Part shown: in pieces, positions 8,379-17,974 of the stretch
How the letters are laid out: every line of letters begins with the position of its first letter
How positions within the stretch are numbered: position 1 is the stretch's first letter
Assembly: GCA_014360685.1 (NCBI GenBank)
Contig: JACIXB010000015.1
Span: 1-64,000, forward strand
Direction of reading: 5' to 3'
From: Actinomycetota bacterium
GTDB lineage: Bacteria > Actinomycetota > Geothermincolia > Geothermincolales > RBG-13-55-18
Length of the DNA stretch: 64,000 bases
Made by a program: the position numbers and the translations under genes
Notes under the pieces: model-generated
The model's database searches: none
The model's input: only the letters and a program-made list of their open reading frames with translations
What the model was told of the DNA's origin: nothing

Positions 8379-8715
8379 CGTCGGCGAATCGGACCTTTCC
8401 CCTTTCGGGGCAATATGACAAAGGCGCACATCAAACCCCATTAAACTACCGATATTTCACCTCCACCTCCCCCATCTACCACTCCCTTCAAGACGTATAA
8501 CGGGGTCAGGTCTTGAATCGTGATACCCCAACGGGTATAAAGGCACCTGGAAATGGGTGCAGCAACTAATAATTTCGCCTGAGAAACGGCAAAGTGAATG
8601 CACCGGAACGACGCCCAACCTCATCCGGCTATGAGCCAAGTGGAAAAATGGTCGGTCTTAAAACCGGATGCCGCGCATTGGGATTGAACCACTTCTTGCC
8701 TCCTTCCCGGCGAGA
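8379..8715. other. Intergenic stretch with a REP-like motif and a tRNA-like hairpin
   Basis: No gene is supported. A GGGGTCAGGTCTTG motif at about 8502-8515 belongs to the repeat family above. Near 8638-8694 a short stem AAGTGG/CCACTT encloses a hairpin with loop CTTAAAA, resembling the anticodon arm of a Leu tRNA, but acceptor and T arms are not intact. It may be a tRNA relic. Confidence 0.3.
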
Positions 8716-8721
8716 TATAAT
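8716..8721 (+). promoter_or_regulatory. -10 element of tRNA-Lys
   Basis: A consensus TATAAT is followed by six nucleotides and then the first base of tRNA-Lys at 8728, so transcription probably starts on or next to the mature 5' end. No clear -35 is visible. Confidence 0.6.
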
Positions 8722-8727
8722 GACTTT

Positions 8728-8803
8728 GGGCCGCTAGCTCAGTTGGCAGAGCACCGGACTTTTAATCCGGGTGTCCTGGGTTCGAGTCCCAGGCGGCTCA
8801 CCA
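8728..8803 (+). tRNA. tRNA-Lys (TTT)
   Basis: A complete 76-nt tRNA with encoded CCA. The acceptor stem is GGGCCGC with GCGGCTC and one G-T wobble. The anticodon loop CTTTTAA gives TTT. Its 3' half plus the downstream terminator is duplicated in degenerate form at 14853-14946. Confidence 0.97.
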
Positions 8804-8806
8804 GTA

Positions 8807-8853
8807 AAAGACCAGGTCAGGGAGTATGTCCCAGGGCCTGGTTTTGCTTTTTT
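8807..8853 (+). terminator. Intrinsic terminator of tRNA-Lys
   Basis: An ACCAGG/CCTGGT stem extended by A-U and G-U pairs is followed by TTTTGCTTTTTT. It is a diverged copy of the element behind tRNA-Phe. Confidence 0.8.
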
Positions 8854-9215
8854 GAGCGCTTCTTTAAGGCATTGAAGAAAGTCCCGAGCTCAGGCCGGAA
8901 AAATTGCAGGAAGTTACAACTCCCCATGCGAAAAAGATGATGGAGATGATTTATAGGTTATCCATACGCCGTCCTTGGAATCAGCAGTGAAGGAAGGCGG
9001 GCTTCATGGTGACTATATGAGACTCCTTGACAGGACTTGGGAGATAATGGAAGATAATGGAAACATTTTAAAATTAATTATCCCGTAAACCCAGCAATGA
9101 AAGCCATGACCCCGACTCCAAGAAGCCAGGGCGCAGGCCTCTCCCGCGGCCGGTCCGTCTTGCATGAAAGCTGCAGATATTATCTGGAAATCACTACCAG
9201 AAGACGAAACCCCGT
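8854..9215. other. Intergenic stretch after tRNA-Lys
   Basis: This 362-bp stretch has locally lower GC, with an AT-rich tract around 9050-9085. No gene or clear repeat was found. Confidence 0.35.
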
Positions 9216-10721
9216 CTAGGCATGATCCCTGAGCACGTAGTCGGAAGCGATGACCCCGGACGCCAGCGTGGTCGGCACTCCCCCTCCCAAGCCGGTCGAC
9301 GCTCCCGCCAGGTAAAGGTTCTCGATAACCCGCGAACGTGGGTGGGGCCGGAACATGGCCGAGGATAAGAAGTCCAAGAAAAGCCCGTAGATGGCGCCCT
9401 GGGGAGAGAGCAGGCGGCGCTCGAAGTCCAAAGGGGTGGAGACCTCCACCACCTTGATGTGGTCGCTTATATCCCGCATCACCTCTTTCTCCAGTACCCC
9501 CAAAGCCTCCTCTATGAATGAGGGCTTGAGGCGATCCCAGTTGTCCCCCAGGAGGGCATAGGGCGCCGGTCCACCCCAGACGAAGTTCAGGGTATGGCAG
9601 CCCTCCGGCGCCAGACCGGGGTCTGACTCCGTGGGCCAGCTTATCAGCCACCCTCCTCCCTTGGGCCGGATGCCCCGCACATAGTACTCATTCCAGACCT
9701 TGTTGAAATTGTCGATGTGGCCCGTGCAGATGGTGTGGTGGGCATCGAGCGGGGGCCGGGTGTCCAGTCCCACGTAGACCATGGGGCAGGGCATGGCCAT
9801 CTCGTAGGAGCCGATGGCTCTCTTCGCCCAGGCGGGAAGGTTCTCGGGGCCCACCATCTTTAGATAGGTCAACTTGGCGTTGACGTTGGAGACCACGATG
9901 CGCGAGGTGACCACCGTGCCGTCCTCCAGGACGACGCCGCGCGCCTTCCTCCCCTCGAGCAGGATCGCCTCCACCTTGGAGTTGAAGCGCACCTCGAGCC
10001 CGTACTCCTCCCCTACCCTGCGGATGCCCTCCGGGATGGCGATCATCCCGCCCCGGGGATAGTAGATGCCCAGGTGCTCGCAGAGGGCGACGAATACCAG
10101 GGAGCCCATCCCCAGATCCGGGGGCGAGCCAGCGCAATAGGCCTGGAAGGCGACCGCGGACTGCAGCACGGGATTATGCAACCAGCGCAGGGTAACGCCC
10201 TGGGCAGTGCGCAGGATGTAGGGAAGGTGACGCAGGAGGGCCGGGTTCCTGCGGTATAGGCGCAAAGTCTCGGACATGGTGTTGGCCGGGGTGAGCATCA
10301 TCTCGCCCAGCAGCTCCAGCATGGACATGCCGACCTTCACGTATTTTCTCCAACCCTCCACGTCCTCAGGGGCGATGGAGGCGACCACCGCGGCGGCCTC
10401 ATCGATGTCCCGGGGAAGGGCGAAGCGGCGTCCGTCGAAGGCATGGACGCAATAGATGGGGTCACAGGGGATGAGCTCGATGTAATCCTTCATGTTCTTA
10501 CCCATGCGCCGGAAGATCTCCTCCAGGGGCAGGGTGAGCATCACCATGGTGGCCCCGGTGTCGAACAGGTAGCCCCCGTGCCGGAAGGAGGAGCAGCAGC
10601 CGCCCACGGTGTCCGCCTGCTCCAGGACCAGCGTTCTGAAGCCATGCGCCGAGAGAAGAGCGGCGGTCGAAATCCCGCCCAGCCCCGCGCCTATGACCAG
10701 GACGTCATAGTCGTCATCCAT
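9216..10721 (-). CDS. FAD-dependent oxidoreductase of the phytoene desaturase/carotenoid isomerase family
   Basis: A 501-residue flavoprotein. The N-terminus has the Rossmann dinucleotide motif DVLVIGAGLGGISTAALLS, followed by the LEQADTVGGCCSSF segment typical of CrtI-like desaturases and isomerases. The C-terminus has the second FAD-contact motif (NLYLAGASTGLGGGVPTT). No carotenoid gene (crtB, crtE) is nearby, and many anaerobes use such proteins for unknown redox chemistry, so the substrate is open. It is 105 bp downstream of a truncated flavoprotein of the same superfamily and probably belonged to the same operon as the relic AOR and ferredoxin. The gene looks intact. Confidence 0.82.
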   Translation of the reverse strand: MDDDYDVLVIGAGLGGISTAALLSAHGFRTLVLEQADTVGGCCSSFRHGGYLFDTGATMVMLTLPLEEIFRRMGKNMKDYIELIPCDPIYCVHAFDGRRFALPRDIDEAAAVVASIAPEDVEGWRKYVKVGMSMLELLGEMMLTPANTMSETLRLYRRNPALLRHLPYILRTAQGVTLRWLHNPVLQSAVAFQAYCAGSPPDLGMGSLVFVALCEHLGIYYPRGGMIAIPEGIRRVGEEYGLEVRFNSKVEAILLEGRKARGVVLEDGTVVTSRIVVSNVNAKLTYLKMVGPENLPAWAKRAIGSYEMAMPCPMVYVGLDTRPPLDAHHTICTGHIDNFNKVWNEYYVRGIRPKGGGWLISWPTESDPGLAPEGCHTLNFVWGGPAPYALLGDNWDRLKPSFIEEALGVLEKEVMRDISDHIKVVEVSTPLDFERRLLSPQGAIYGLFLDFLSSAMFRPHPRSRVIENLYLAGASTGLGGGVPTTLASGVIASDYVLRDHA

Positions 10722-10826
10722 GCCCGCCTCCCCATGCCGGATCGCGCCATTCAGGGAGAAGAAAAACGCCTGCCATGTCGCCCCACATCCCTACCTACAA
10801 ACCATGGCCGTTAGAGGTGACCCGGA

Positions 10827-11894
10827 TCACGACGCCCTGCAGACGATGTCGGCGACCTCCATGGCCGTCTGCGCCGTCTTGTTGGTACCCGACCAGCCCG
10901 GTGCCCGGACCCCCTCGCCCACGTTGTAGAGGTTCCTGATCGGCGTCTCCGGCGGCATGTCGAAGCCGGGCCAGGCGCGGGCGCCGGGAAAGTCGCTGTC
11001 CACGTCGTGCGGCTCCATGCGCAGTATCTCGCCGTGTTCCCTTATGCCCGGGAAGTGTTCCTCCAGGTCCCGCCGGCACTGTAACTTTTCCCACTCCTCC
11101 TCCATGGGAACGAGGGAGTTGAGCGGGTACCCGCAATAGTAGGAAAGGTGTTTGCCCGGCGGCGCCAGCTCCGGACACAATATGGCCAGCTCCCCGCCGA
11201 CGACCAGGCGGCGGGTGCCCACGATGAGCATGAAGGGTGCGCTTTCCGGAAGAACCGGGCGGTCGCTCCCCACCAGTATGAGCATGGCATGGCCAGCGCG
11301 CAGCCTCACCCTCATCTCCCGCAGGTACTTGGGGTCAAAATTGTCGCTTCCCGCGAGTTCCACCGTCTTCCTGGGACCGGTATCGCTTATCACCACCCGG
11401 CTTTCAACCTCGATTTCGCGGCCTTCCCTCACCACCGTTATTCCGCGGGCGGTACCCTTCTTCACCTTTATTCTCCTCACCGGGCTGCTCAACCAGGCGT
11501 CGCCGTTCTTCTTGACCGTCTCCACCAGGCCCTTTATAAGCTGGATGTTTCCCCTCGGGGCCACGCCCGCGTCGGCAAGGGACCCCAGGCGGGTCATGTA
11601 ATAGAAGAACTGGGATGCCGGAAGCTCCCAGGATCGGCAGGCCAGCACGCCGACGATGATGGCGTCGAATATCTTGTGGACCACCTCGTTGTTCGTGTAT
11701 TGCATGAGCCAGTCCCGGAAGGTCAAGTTGCCCGTGCCCCACAGGGGGTCCTCGACCCCCCTTCCGAAGGCCTTCAGGACCTTTTTCTTGCCTATCTCCC
11801 TGGCCAGGCTGCCGCCCAGCCTGACCAGCTTGCCGTGGGATATCTCCAGGTCGGCGGCCACTTCTATGAGGGTGAGGGGGTTGTTCAGCTTCAT
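10827..11894 (-). pseudogene. N-terminally truncated FAD-dependent oxidoreductase
   Basis: The open frame codes for 355 residues that match the C-terminal two thirds of a phytoene-desaturase-like flavoprotein, including the FAD-contact end RNLYNVGEGVRAPGWSGTNK. The GxGxxG dinucleotide-binding N-terminus, normally the first ~100-150 residues, is missing. The frame begins exactly where the AOR reading frame upstream loses similarity (11895-11905), and its first ATG has no well-spaced ribosome binding site. The simplest reading is a deletion that joined the 5' part of the AOR gene to the 3' part of this gene. Without the FAD-binding loop the product is unlikely to be active. A genuine shortened protein is possible but less likely. 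Confidence 0.7.
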
Positions 11895-11895
11895 G

Positions 11896-13580
11896 GAGGA
11901 TATCGCTCTCCCTTCCGGCGCGTCCCTCCCTGGCGAGGATGGCCCATTGAAGGTTGAAGATCCTTTCGCCGACGCGGTAGAGGCCCTCCTCGTCCATCTC
12001 CTTCCCGGTGACCGCCGAATAGACCCTACTCTCCATGCCGAGGTCGCCCACGTGGTCCGGTGAGCCCTCCACGAACATCAGGGGCCAGGCGAAGTTGCAG
12101 AGGATGAGGCACTCGTTGGCGTACTGGCAGTCCTGGATCTTCTTGGCGGCCAGGGCCTTGCCCTCGTAGGTGGAGAAATCCGCCGCCTCCTCGCTCCCCC
12201 AGAACCTCCTGGCCATGGCCCGGATGACCTCCCCCGTGGCGTAGGTCCCCGGAAGGCCGTAGGTGGTCAGAAGCCAGGAGAGCAGCGGGTTGAAAACCTC
12301 GTGGAGCTGCCGGATGGGCTGCCTGGTCTCCATGGCGTAGAGCAGGCCGGTCACCAGGTATAACCTGGGGTCATAGGCCGAATCCTGTCCGGCCCTGATG
12401 GTATAGTTTTCCAGGATGCTCGACGCTTCCCTTCCCATCTCCTCCGTCGCCCGGGCGCTTCCGCGCGCCAGGGGATCCCCGAAGCCATGCCGCAGGGATA
12501 CCTTGCGGACCAGGTCCTCGATGAACTCCAGGCTGCCCACCCGGGAGGGGGGAAGGCCGGCCTCCTCCTCGCCGAGGATGCCCGCCTGGTAACAACTGGC
12601 AAGCCAGTTGATGATCACCTTCAGGGCTTTAGTGTCCACACCGTAATCGTCACACAACCGATTAGCGGCGAAAGCCACCTCGTCCCATTCTCCGGCGCTG
12701 GTCACCCTCCCCCGCGGCAGGGCGAAGTCCTCGGGCGGCCTGGACTGGTAGAAGAGGCCGGACTGGCACATCACCTTGCCCTTTCTGCCGTCAGGGGCCC
12801 TGTAGATGCTCCTGACGCATCCCCTCGCGCAGCCGTAGCAGAGGAAGGGCTTCACCTGCGGGTTTACGACCAAAGGGATCGGGGAGCCGCCGCCCATGGC
12901 ACGGATCGACTTCCTCAATTCCTCCAGCCTCCGCGGGTCCGCCACGGCGACTTTTCCCTCCCCCCGCACCGCCACGGCCTTCAACCTCTTGCGGCCCATG
13001 ACCGCCCCCAGGCCACCCGAGCCGCTGGAGTCGTCATCCGCCAGAAGGCCGGCGAAGACGACTCCGTTCTCCCCGGCGATGCCCGTGGCCACCACCCCGG
13101 TGGACCTCCCCAGCTCGCTCTTGAGGATTTCCCTCACCTCGGCGGCTCCCTTTCCCCATAAGTGGGATGCGTGCCGCAATTCCGCCCTGCCCTCCTCGAC
13201 GAGAAGATAGACCGGCCTCTCCGACTCCCCCTGGACGACTATGCCGTCAAAGCCGGCGGACTTGAGCTTGGCTCCCATCTACCTCCCAGGTTGGAATAGC
13301 AGAAGGTCTCCGGGGCGGTGGCTGGAGATTTACCACAGACCTGCCATCGGGAACCGGCCACCCCGGGCACCCCTGCCAGGGGGCCGGTGACGAAGACGAG
13401 GACGTTACGGGGGTCTAAGGCGGTGACATCCGGCGGCACCTCCTCCCAGTATATCCGGACGGCGATGCCCCGCCCCCCGACCCAGGCATCCGCAAAGTCG
13501 ACCGTCGGCTGTATGCCGGATCTCCCTGAGGAAAGATCCACCCTCAGGATACTCCCGGCATACCCGAACTTTCCGCGCAT
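11896..13580 (-). pseudogene. Tungsten-type aldehyde:ferredoxin oxidoreductase (AOR), frameshifted and C-terminally truncated
   Basis: The first ~100 residues (MRGKFGYAGSILRVDLSSG, then CYSNLGGR) are the AOR N-terminal domain. At 13279-13280 one base is missing, and the protein continues in another frame as MGAKLKSAGFDGIVVQGESE. The later part has the Cys cluster FLCYGCARGC (C-x2-C-x3-C) and the distal Cys segment CLILCNFAW that ligate the [4Fe-4S] cluster in this family. Similarity ends near 11899 in GRAGRESDI, where AORs continue for about 60 more residues. AOR enzymes use a tungstopterin and an iron-sulfur cluster to oxidise aldehydes, or in BamB-like relatives to reduce aromatic acyl-CoAs, with ferredoxin. 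A ferredoxin gene lies just upstream. Start at 13580 has a GGGGGGAAGAGG ribosome binding site. Confidence 0.8.
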
Positions 13581-13689
13581 CCTCTTCCCCCCTCAAGAAG
13601 CCACCGGGAACAGCCTTGCGAGTCCACGCATTAATATGCCCGTGATATCCCCTCTCTCATTCGGGAAGTGGACACTCTCCCCGCGTCGC

Positions 13690-13974
13690 TCATCCGTATT
13701 CTATGACCACCCCGGTGCCGCCCCGCGGATACGAGAAATCGATGGCCTCCTGCTCGCATATCTCCCAGCAGGAGGCGCACTCCAGGCACAGCTCCTGAAA
13801 TCGAGGAGCCAGTCTCGCCTTTCCTTCATTCACCGACCATAGCTTGTAAGGACAGATCGCGGCGCAAAGGCCGCATCCGTTACACTTCTCCTGGTCGTAG
13901 GATATGAAATCGCCGGTCTTATCCGCGTCCACGCGCTTGACGAGGCTCTTGTAATCTATCTTCCACTCCCTCAT
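13690..13974 (-). CDS. Two-cluster ferredoxin
   Basis: A 94-residue protein with two [4Fe-4S] motifs, CNGCGLCAAICP and CLECASCWEICE, of the FixX/ferredoxin-like type. Its ATG overlaps the stop of the degraded upstream gene by four bases (ATGA), so the two were translationally coupled. It probably supplied electrons to, or accepted them from, the AOR and flavoproteins encoded downstream on the same strand. The gene itself is intact although its likely partners are damaged. Confidence 0.85.
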   Translation of the reverse strand: MREWKIDYKSLVKRVDADKTGDFISYDQEKCNGCGLCAAICPYKLWSVNEGKARLAPRFQELCLECASCWEICEQEAIDFSYPRGGTGVVIEYG

Positions 13975-14538
13975 CTCCTCTCACCTCCACGCGTCTTCAA
14001 GCTCCCCCTGGGCAACGGGGCATCCTGCTCGGCCGACGGGTCGAGGAAGGGGGCGAGCTGCTTGAAGAGCCTGGCCATGACCCGGAAGTAGTTGCGGTCC
14101 GAGAGGTTCCTGAGCACGGGGATCCTGGGCTTGACCTTCAGCAGGATCGCCTTAACGTTGCTGGGCCAGATTCCCCTGGCCAAGGGTGCGAGATAGGTCC
14201 TCCCGAAGTCGGAGAACTGGGGGGGTCAATTCCAGAAACTTCGAGAAATCGAAATCCTCCTCGTCGCAATAACTACCGGTGTCCGCGGCATGCCTGGAAT
14301 CCACGGCGGAGGATATCCTTTTCTGCCATTCGTTGTAGTGGCCCATCATGGGGCTGATGGTCTTCCGGAGGCGGGCGTCGCAGGAAGAGAGGGACTCCAT
14401 GCACTTCTCGATGGCGGCGAGAAGGTGCCCTTCAGGGCATCGTTCAAAACCCTGCGCAGGTGGGTGGTGGCGGCTATTCTCCTCAAGAGTTGGGGGCCGA
14501 TGGTGTAGATGAAAGCCGCGCGGTTTTATCGTGGCCAC
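13971..14538 (-). pseudogene. Degraded gene of unknown function upstream of the ferredoxin
   Basis: A continuous protein can be read only by changing frame twice. The first break is near 14432 (from the frame ending LNDALKGTF into LLAAIEKCMESL). The second lies in a run of seven C residues at 14219-14225 on the minus strand (from LELTPP into FSDFGRTYLAPLARG). The last frame ends at 13971, overlapping the ferredoxin start. I do not recognise the family. Its position directly before a FixX-like ferredoxin would fit the C-terminus of a FixC-type flavoprotein, but the sequence does not prove it. The homopolymer break could also be an assembly error or a phase-variable tract. Confidence 0.5.
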
Positions 14539-14852
14539 CCCCCTTGCCGGTTTGTTTTTTCACCGGGCGAAAGCGATCAGGTTGGATCGGCCGGCACCCG
14601 GATTTGTCGAGACATGATCGTTCTGCCCCACCGCTTATATTTTAGATTTATCCCTTTTCCGCGCTTTGAAAACCTTCGCGTTGGAGCATGCTTCGCCCGG
14701 CATCACCATACGGGCCATGTCGAACATGACCCTTAGATCACCTCCCGGCGACCTCTCCCCATCTCTCATCCCGGCAACCGGAGACTCGTAAAACCGTAAA
14801 CCTTACGCCGGGACATGAAAAACTTGGAAAACATTGACAGGCGCAAGGCGAT
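14539..14852. other. Intergenic stretch, no gene
   Basis: No intact gene or clear signal. The frame of the degraded gene is closed by a stop near 14530, and any N-terminal part beyond it is not recognisable. Confidence 0.3.
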
Positions 14853-14946
14853 ACCTGGATTCTGATCCGGGTGTCCCGGGTTCGGGTTCCGAGCGGCTCA
14901 CCAGTAAAAAGCTGGGTCAGAGGACATGTTTCCCGGCCTGGTTTTC
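14853..14946 (+). pseudogene. tRNA 3'-half relic with degenerate terminator
   Basis: Positions 14853-14903 match the anticodon arm, variable loop, T arm, acceptor 3' strand and CCA of tRNA-Lys (8753-8803) at about 41 of 51 bases, but the 5' half is absent. The following bases to about 14946 match the terminator elements of tRNA-Lys and tRNA-Phe, with one stem arm decayed to GCTGGG. It cannot fold as a tRNA. It is either a partial duplication or an old attachment-site copy. Confidence 0.7.
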
Positions 14947-15480
14947 AAGTTCACGGCGCGTGAAGGTTTTTCTCCCCAAATACTCCCCACATTTACAACT
15001 ATCCCCACGCTCACCGGGGTGCAAGAGGCATGGTTTAGCGTGGCTAAACATCTTTCTCCTCCTTGGGCATCCGTATGACCCTGGTGCCACCCGAGAGGGC
15101 GTTCTCCATCCCTTTGCCATTCTCTCAAGACCGGCTTCGAACGGGTGGTCATAGGTGTTGGCGGTCCCGGAAATGGAGGAAATGGCCCATGGCCGCCTGC
15201 AGGCCCTTGAGGTCCGCTCACTCTCTATGGCCAGGCGGCGTTGGTGTGCCGCAGTCCCCGGAAGCGTATCCGGGGTAGCCTGACCACCTCCGTGGCTGGG
15301 AGGAACTCCCGTTTTTCCAGGGTGCTGGGTCCATGTGGCCGCCGGTCCCTTAGGGGAAGGCGGGGCTCCCGGTGGGGGAAGCTCATGCGCCGTCGCCTCT
15401 ACCCCGGGACCTTCGCCGGGTGCACCGGGTCGGTGGAGGCGCGCCTTTGCACGGGGATTCGTGACCCGCTTCGCCTGGCT
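14947..15480. other. Intergenic stretch upstream of mgtE
   Basis: About 530 bp with no supported gene. An M-box-type magnesium riboswitch was looked for by eye and not recognised. Confidence 0.3.
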
Positions 15481-15508
15481 TTAACTTTTCCTTTCCTTCG
15501 GGTAATAT
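15481..15508 (+). promoter_or_regulatory. Candidate promoter for the MgtE gene
   Basis: TTAACT at 15481-15486 and TAATAT at 15503-15508 are separated by 16 bp, within an AT-rich pocket in otherwise GC-rich DNA. The predicted leader is about 100 nt. Confidence 0.5.
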
Positions 15509-15615
15509 ATTGATTGGCCTCATCTTTTTCCGTTTGCCCGTGTGCAAAACAAGAAACCAAGGGAGGCTATTTGCAACCAGACCCGGTGTTTTCTCACGCC
15601 TGGAGGTGCCCTGCG

Positions 15616-16974
15616 TTGAAAGAATCAGGCCCCTTGGTGAAAGACATTAAAAAGTACATCAGCCTCAAGGAGTTTCATTCCCTGAAGCGCCTGATCGAGG
15701 TTTTGTCCGCTCCCGATCTCGCGGATATACTGCTCGAGTTGAACGAGACCGACCGTTTTGTCCTCTTTCGCATCCTACCTCGTGACCTGGCCTCGGAGGT
15801 CTTCGCCTTGCTGGACCCGAAGTACAGGGACGAGATAATACTCAGCCTTTCCACCGATGAAACCAAGCGCCTCCTCGCCGATCTGCGGCCGGATGACCGT
15901 ACGGAATTGTTCGACGAGTTGCCGGGCCAGGTGGTGCAGAGGTTACTCAACCTGCTCAGCCCGGAAGACCTGGCGGAAGCGAAGCAATTACTGGGATACC
16001 CACCGGAAAGCGTAGGCCGCATCATGACCCCGGACTACATCGCCGTGCGTTCTTACTGGACGGTGGAACGGGGCCTGCGTCACGTGAGGTCGATGGGGCA
16101 GCTGGCCGAGACCATAAATGACATCTACGTGGTTGACGATTCGTGGGTGCTTTTGGATGCCCTGGAGATACGCAAGCTCATCCTCGCCGAGCCGGATCAA
16201 AGGATAGAAGAGCTCATGGATCACCGCTTCGTATGTATCCGCGAGACCGCGGATCGTGAACAGGCGGTACAGCTGATCCAACGCTACAACCTGGATTCCC
16301 TCCCCGTAGTCGATTCGTCGGGAGTCCTGCTGGGAATAGTCACCGTGGATGACATCATGGACGTGGCGGAGAAGGAGGTCACGGAGGATTTTCACAAGAG
16401 CGCAGCCATTGCCCCGCTACATATGAGCTACCGCGATCTAGGCGTAACCTCCCTGTATTCGAAAAGGGTCACGTGGCTCCTCATGTTGGTCATCCTTAAC
16501 CTCGTGTCTTCGGGAATCATCGCCTCGTTCGAGAAGACCCTGGCCTCGGTGATCGCGCTTGCCTATTTCATCCCCCTCTTGATAGACACCGGGGGCAACG
16601 TGGGTTCGCAGTCGGCTACCATAATCATCCGCTCCATGGCCACTGGTGACATAAAACTCCGCCAGTGGCTGCAGACCTTGACCAAGGAGATATTGGTCGG
16701 TGCGTCCCTCGGGATTACCCTGGGTGTAAGCGCGAGCGTGGTGGGCCTGTATCGCGGCGGGTGGAAGATCGGCTTGGTAGTGGGAATAAGCATGTTCTTG
16801 ATAGTGGTTTTCGCTAACCTCGTCGGGACCTTCCTCCCGTTCCTGCTGGCACGCATGCGGTTGGATCCCGCGACCGCCTCGAGCCCTCTCGTGACCACGC
16901 TGGCCGATATCTTAGGGTTGGCCATATATTTCTCCGTGGCCAACCTCCTTCTCAATGCCCTGCGCGCCCTGTAA
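15616..16974 (+). CDS. mgtE: MgtE-family magnesium transporter
   Basis: A 452-residue protein with the full MgtE plan: N-terminal helical Mg-sensing domain (about 10-130), paired CBS domains (about 135-255, beginning GRIMTPDYIAVRSYWTVE) and five C-terminal membrane segments (about 285-450). The pore region LIDTGGNVGSQSATIIIRSM carries the conserved Gly-Gly-Asn. The protein is a gated Mg2+ channel of the inner membrane; cytosolic Mg2+ closes it through the N and CBS domains. The start is a TTG at 15616 with GGAGGTG seven bases upstream. A second TTG at 15571 behind GGGAGG would add 15 residues. It is monocistronic and looks intact, unlike its neighbours on both sides. Confidence 0.93.
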   Translation: MKESGPLVKDIKKYISLKEFHSLKRLIEVLSAPDLADILLELNETDRFVLFRILPRDLASEVFALLDPKYRDEIILSLSTDETKRLLADLRPDDRTELFDELPGQVVQRLLNLLSPEDLAEAKQLLGYPPESVGRIMTPDYIAVRSYWTVERGLRHVRSMGQLAETINDIYVVDDSWVLLDALEIRKLILAEPDQRIEELMDHRFVCIRETADREQAVQLIQRYNLDSLPVVDSSGVLLGIVTVDDIMDVAEKEVTEDFHKSAAIAPLHMSYRDLGVTSLYSKRVTWLLMLVILNLVSSGIIASFEKTLASVIALAYFIPLLIDTGGNVGSQSATIIIRSMATGDIKLRQWLQTLTKEILVGASLGITLGVSASVVGLYRGGWKIGLVVGISMFLIVVFANLVGTFLPFLLARMRLDPATASSPLVTTLADILGLAIYFSVANLLLNALRAL

Positions 16975-17974
16975 GCGATGCATCATGACATCTCTTTTCG
17001 GGTGCTCATTTCACGGGAAACCCATGATGTCATGTCAACGTGAAAGCGCCCAAGGAACGGTAAAATAAGGGCGCGATGGCCTGGTTCATCCTCCTCGCCT
17101 CCCAGTTTTATGTTTACGGGTGTTCCTCCCCTTCCGCCCCTCGCCCACAGGTACCTCATCCTCACATTGTGCCGGTAATTCCCGCCCGAGATGTCCAGGG
17201 CATGGCGATGATACGGGAAACGGCCGGGGAAGCCTCGGGTAGGGCACTGGAAGGGTGCTTTTACCGCTTCACAAACCACCTTTCATCGTTGTTTAGGATG
17301 GAAGCCTCCCGTGGCGGGAGTTCACCACGCTGGAGTAGGGACGGGCATCGCGCACCTCCATGGACAGGTACCCTACTTCGCACATGGTGAGTAGAAAGGG
17401 ATTGGAAAGGACCCGAGGGCCCCGTCAGCGAACCGAGCCCGCCGGTGCCTGCCGTTTATGCCATAAAGGGTGGTGTGGCTCGTCCAGTTGCCCACCCTGG
17501 ACTCATACGCCCAGGTGGCCATGGCCGAGGCGGCTCCTGCGCAAACGGAGGACTCTGAGGGAGCGCGTCCTCGTGCCTGGGAGGAAGCGCAGCCGTGCGA
17601 TACTTTGGAGTCATTTTAGGATCGAACCGCTTTCGTTTCCCATGTGGCCATTTTCCTCGGGTCACCTTGGTTTCCTTTTCCCGCGGATGATCCACGCTTA
17701 TGGTCGTTTTCCCCTTGGAAGTGAGGCCGTGGATTTTTCTCAGCGTTGTTCACGGAGCTCTTGGCGCCCGCGATGGACCCGACCTCGGCCCCTTTCCCCT
17801 TGCCCCGCTTGCCCTGACAAAAGTCCCACGGCTGGCTGCCTGTCAGGGTCCAGGCCTTGGGGACGGGCCAAGTCCCGGTCATAACCTTCAAAACGAAAGG
17901 ATCAAGCGGGTAAGGCCGGGGTCTTGTGAAATCGGTATGGGGAGGATGGCTGTTTCGACCACGCTGAAGCAATA
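16975..17974. other. 1-kb stretch without an intact gene
   Basis: Open frames here are short, overlapping and of skewed composition. None has a recognisable motif or a good ribosome binding site. Given decayed genes on both sides this is probably eroded coding sequence, but I cannot name its origin. Confidence 0.35.

Noticed and set aside
8600-8700. Functional tRNA-Leu
   Set aside because: Only an anticodon-arm-like hairpin is present; acceptor, D and T arms do not form a proper cloverleaf.
8804-14852. Active integrative element between tRNA-Lys and the tRNA relic
   Set aside because: No integrase, excisionase or mobility gene is encoded inside, and the end copies are too diverged to be a recent att pair.
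14947-15615. M-box magnesium riboswitch before mgtE
   Set aside because: No recognisable conserved core was found by eye; a covariance search would be decisive.
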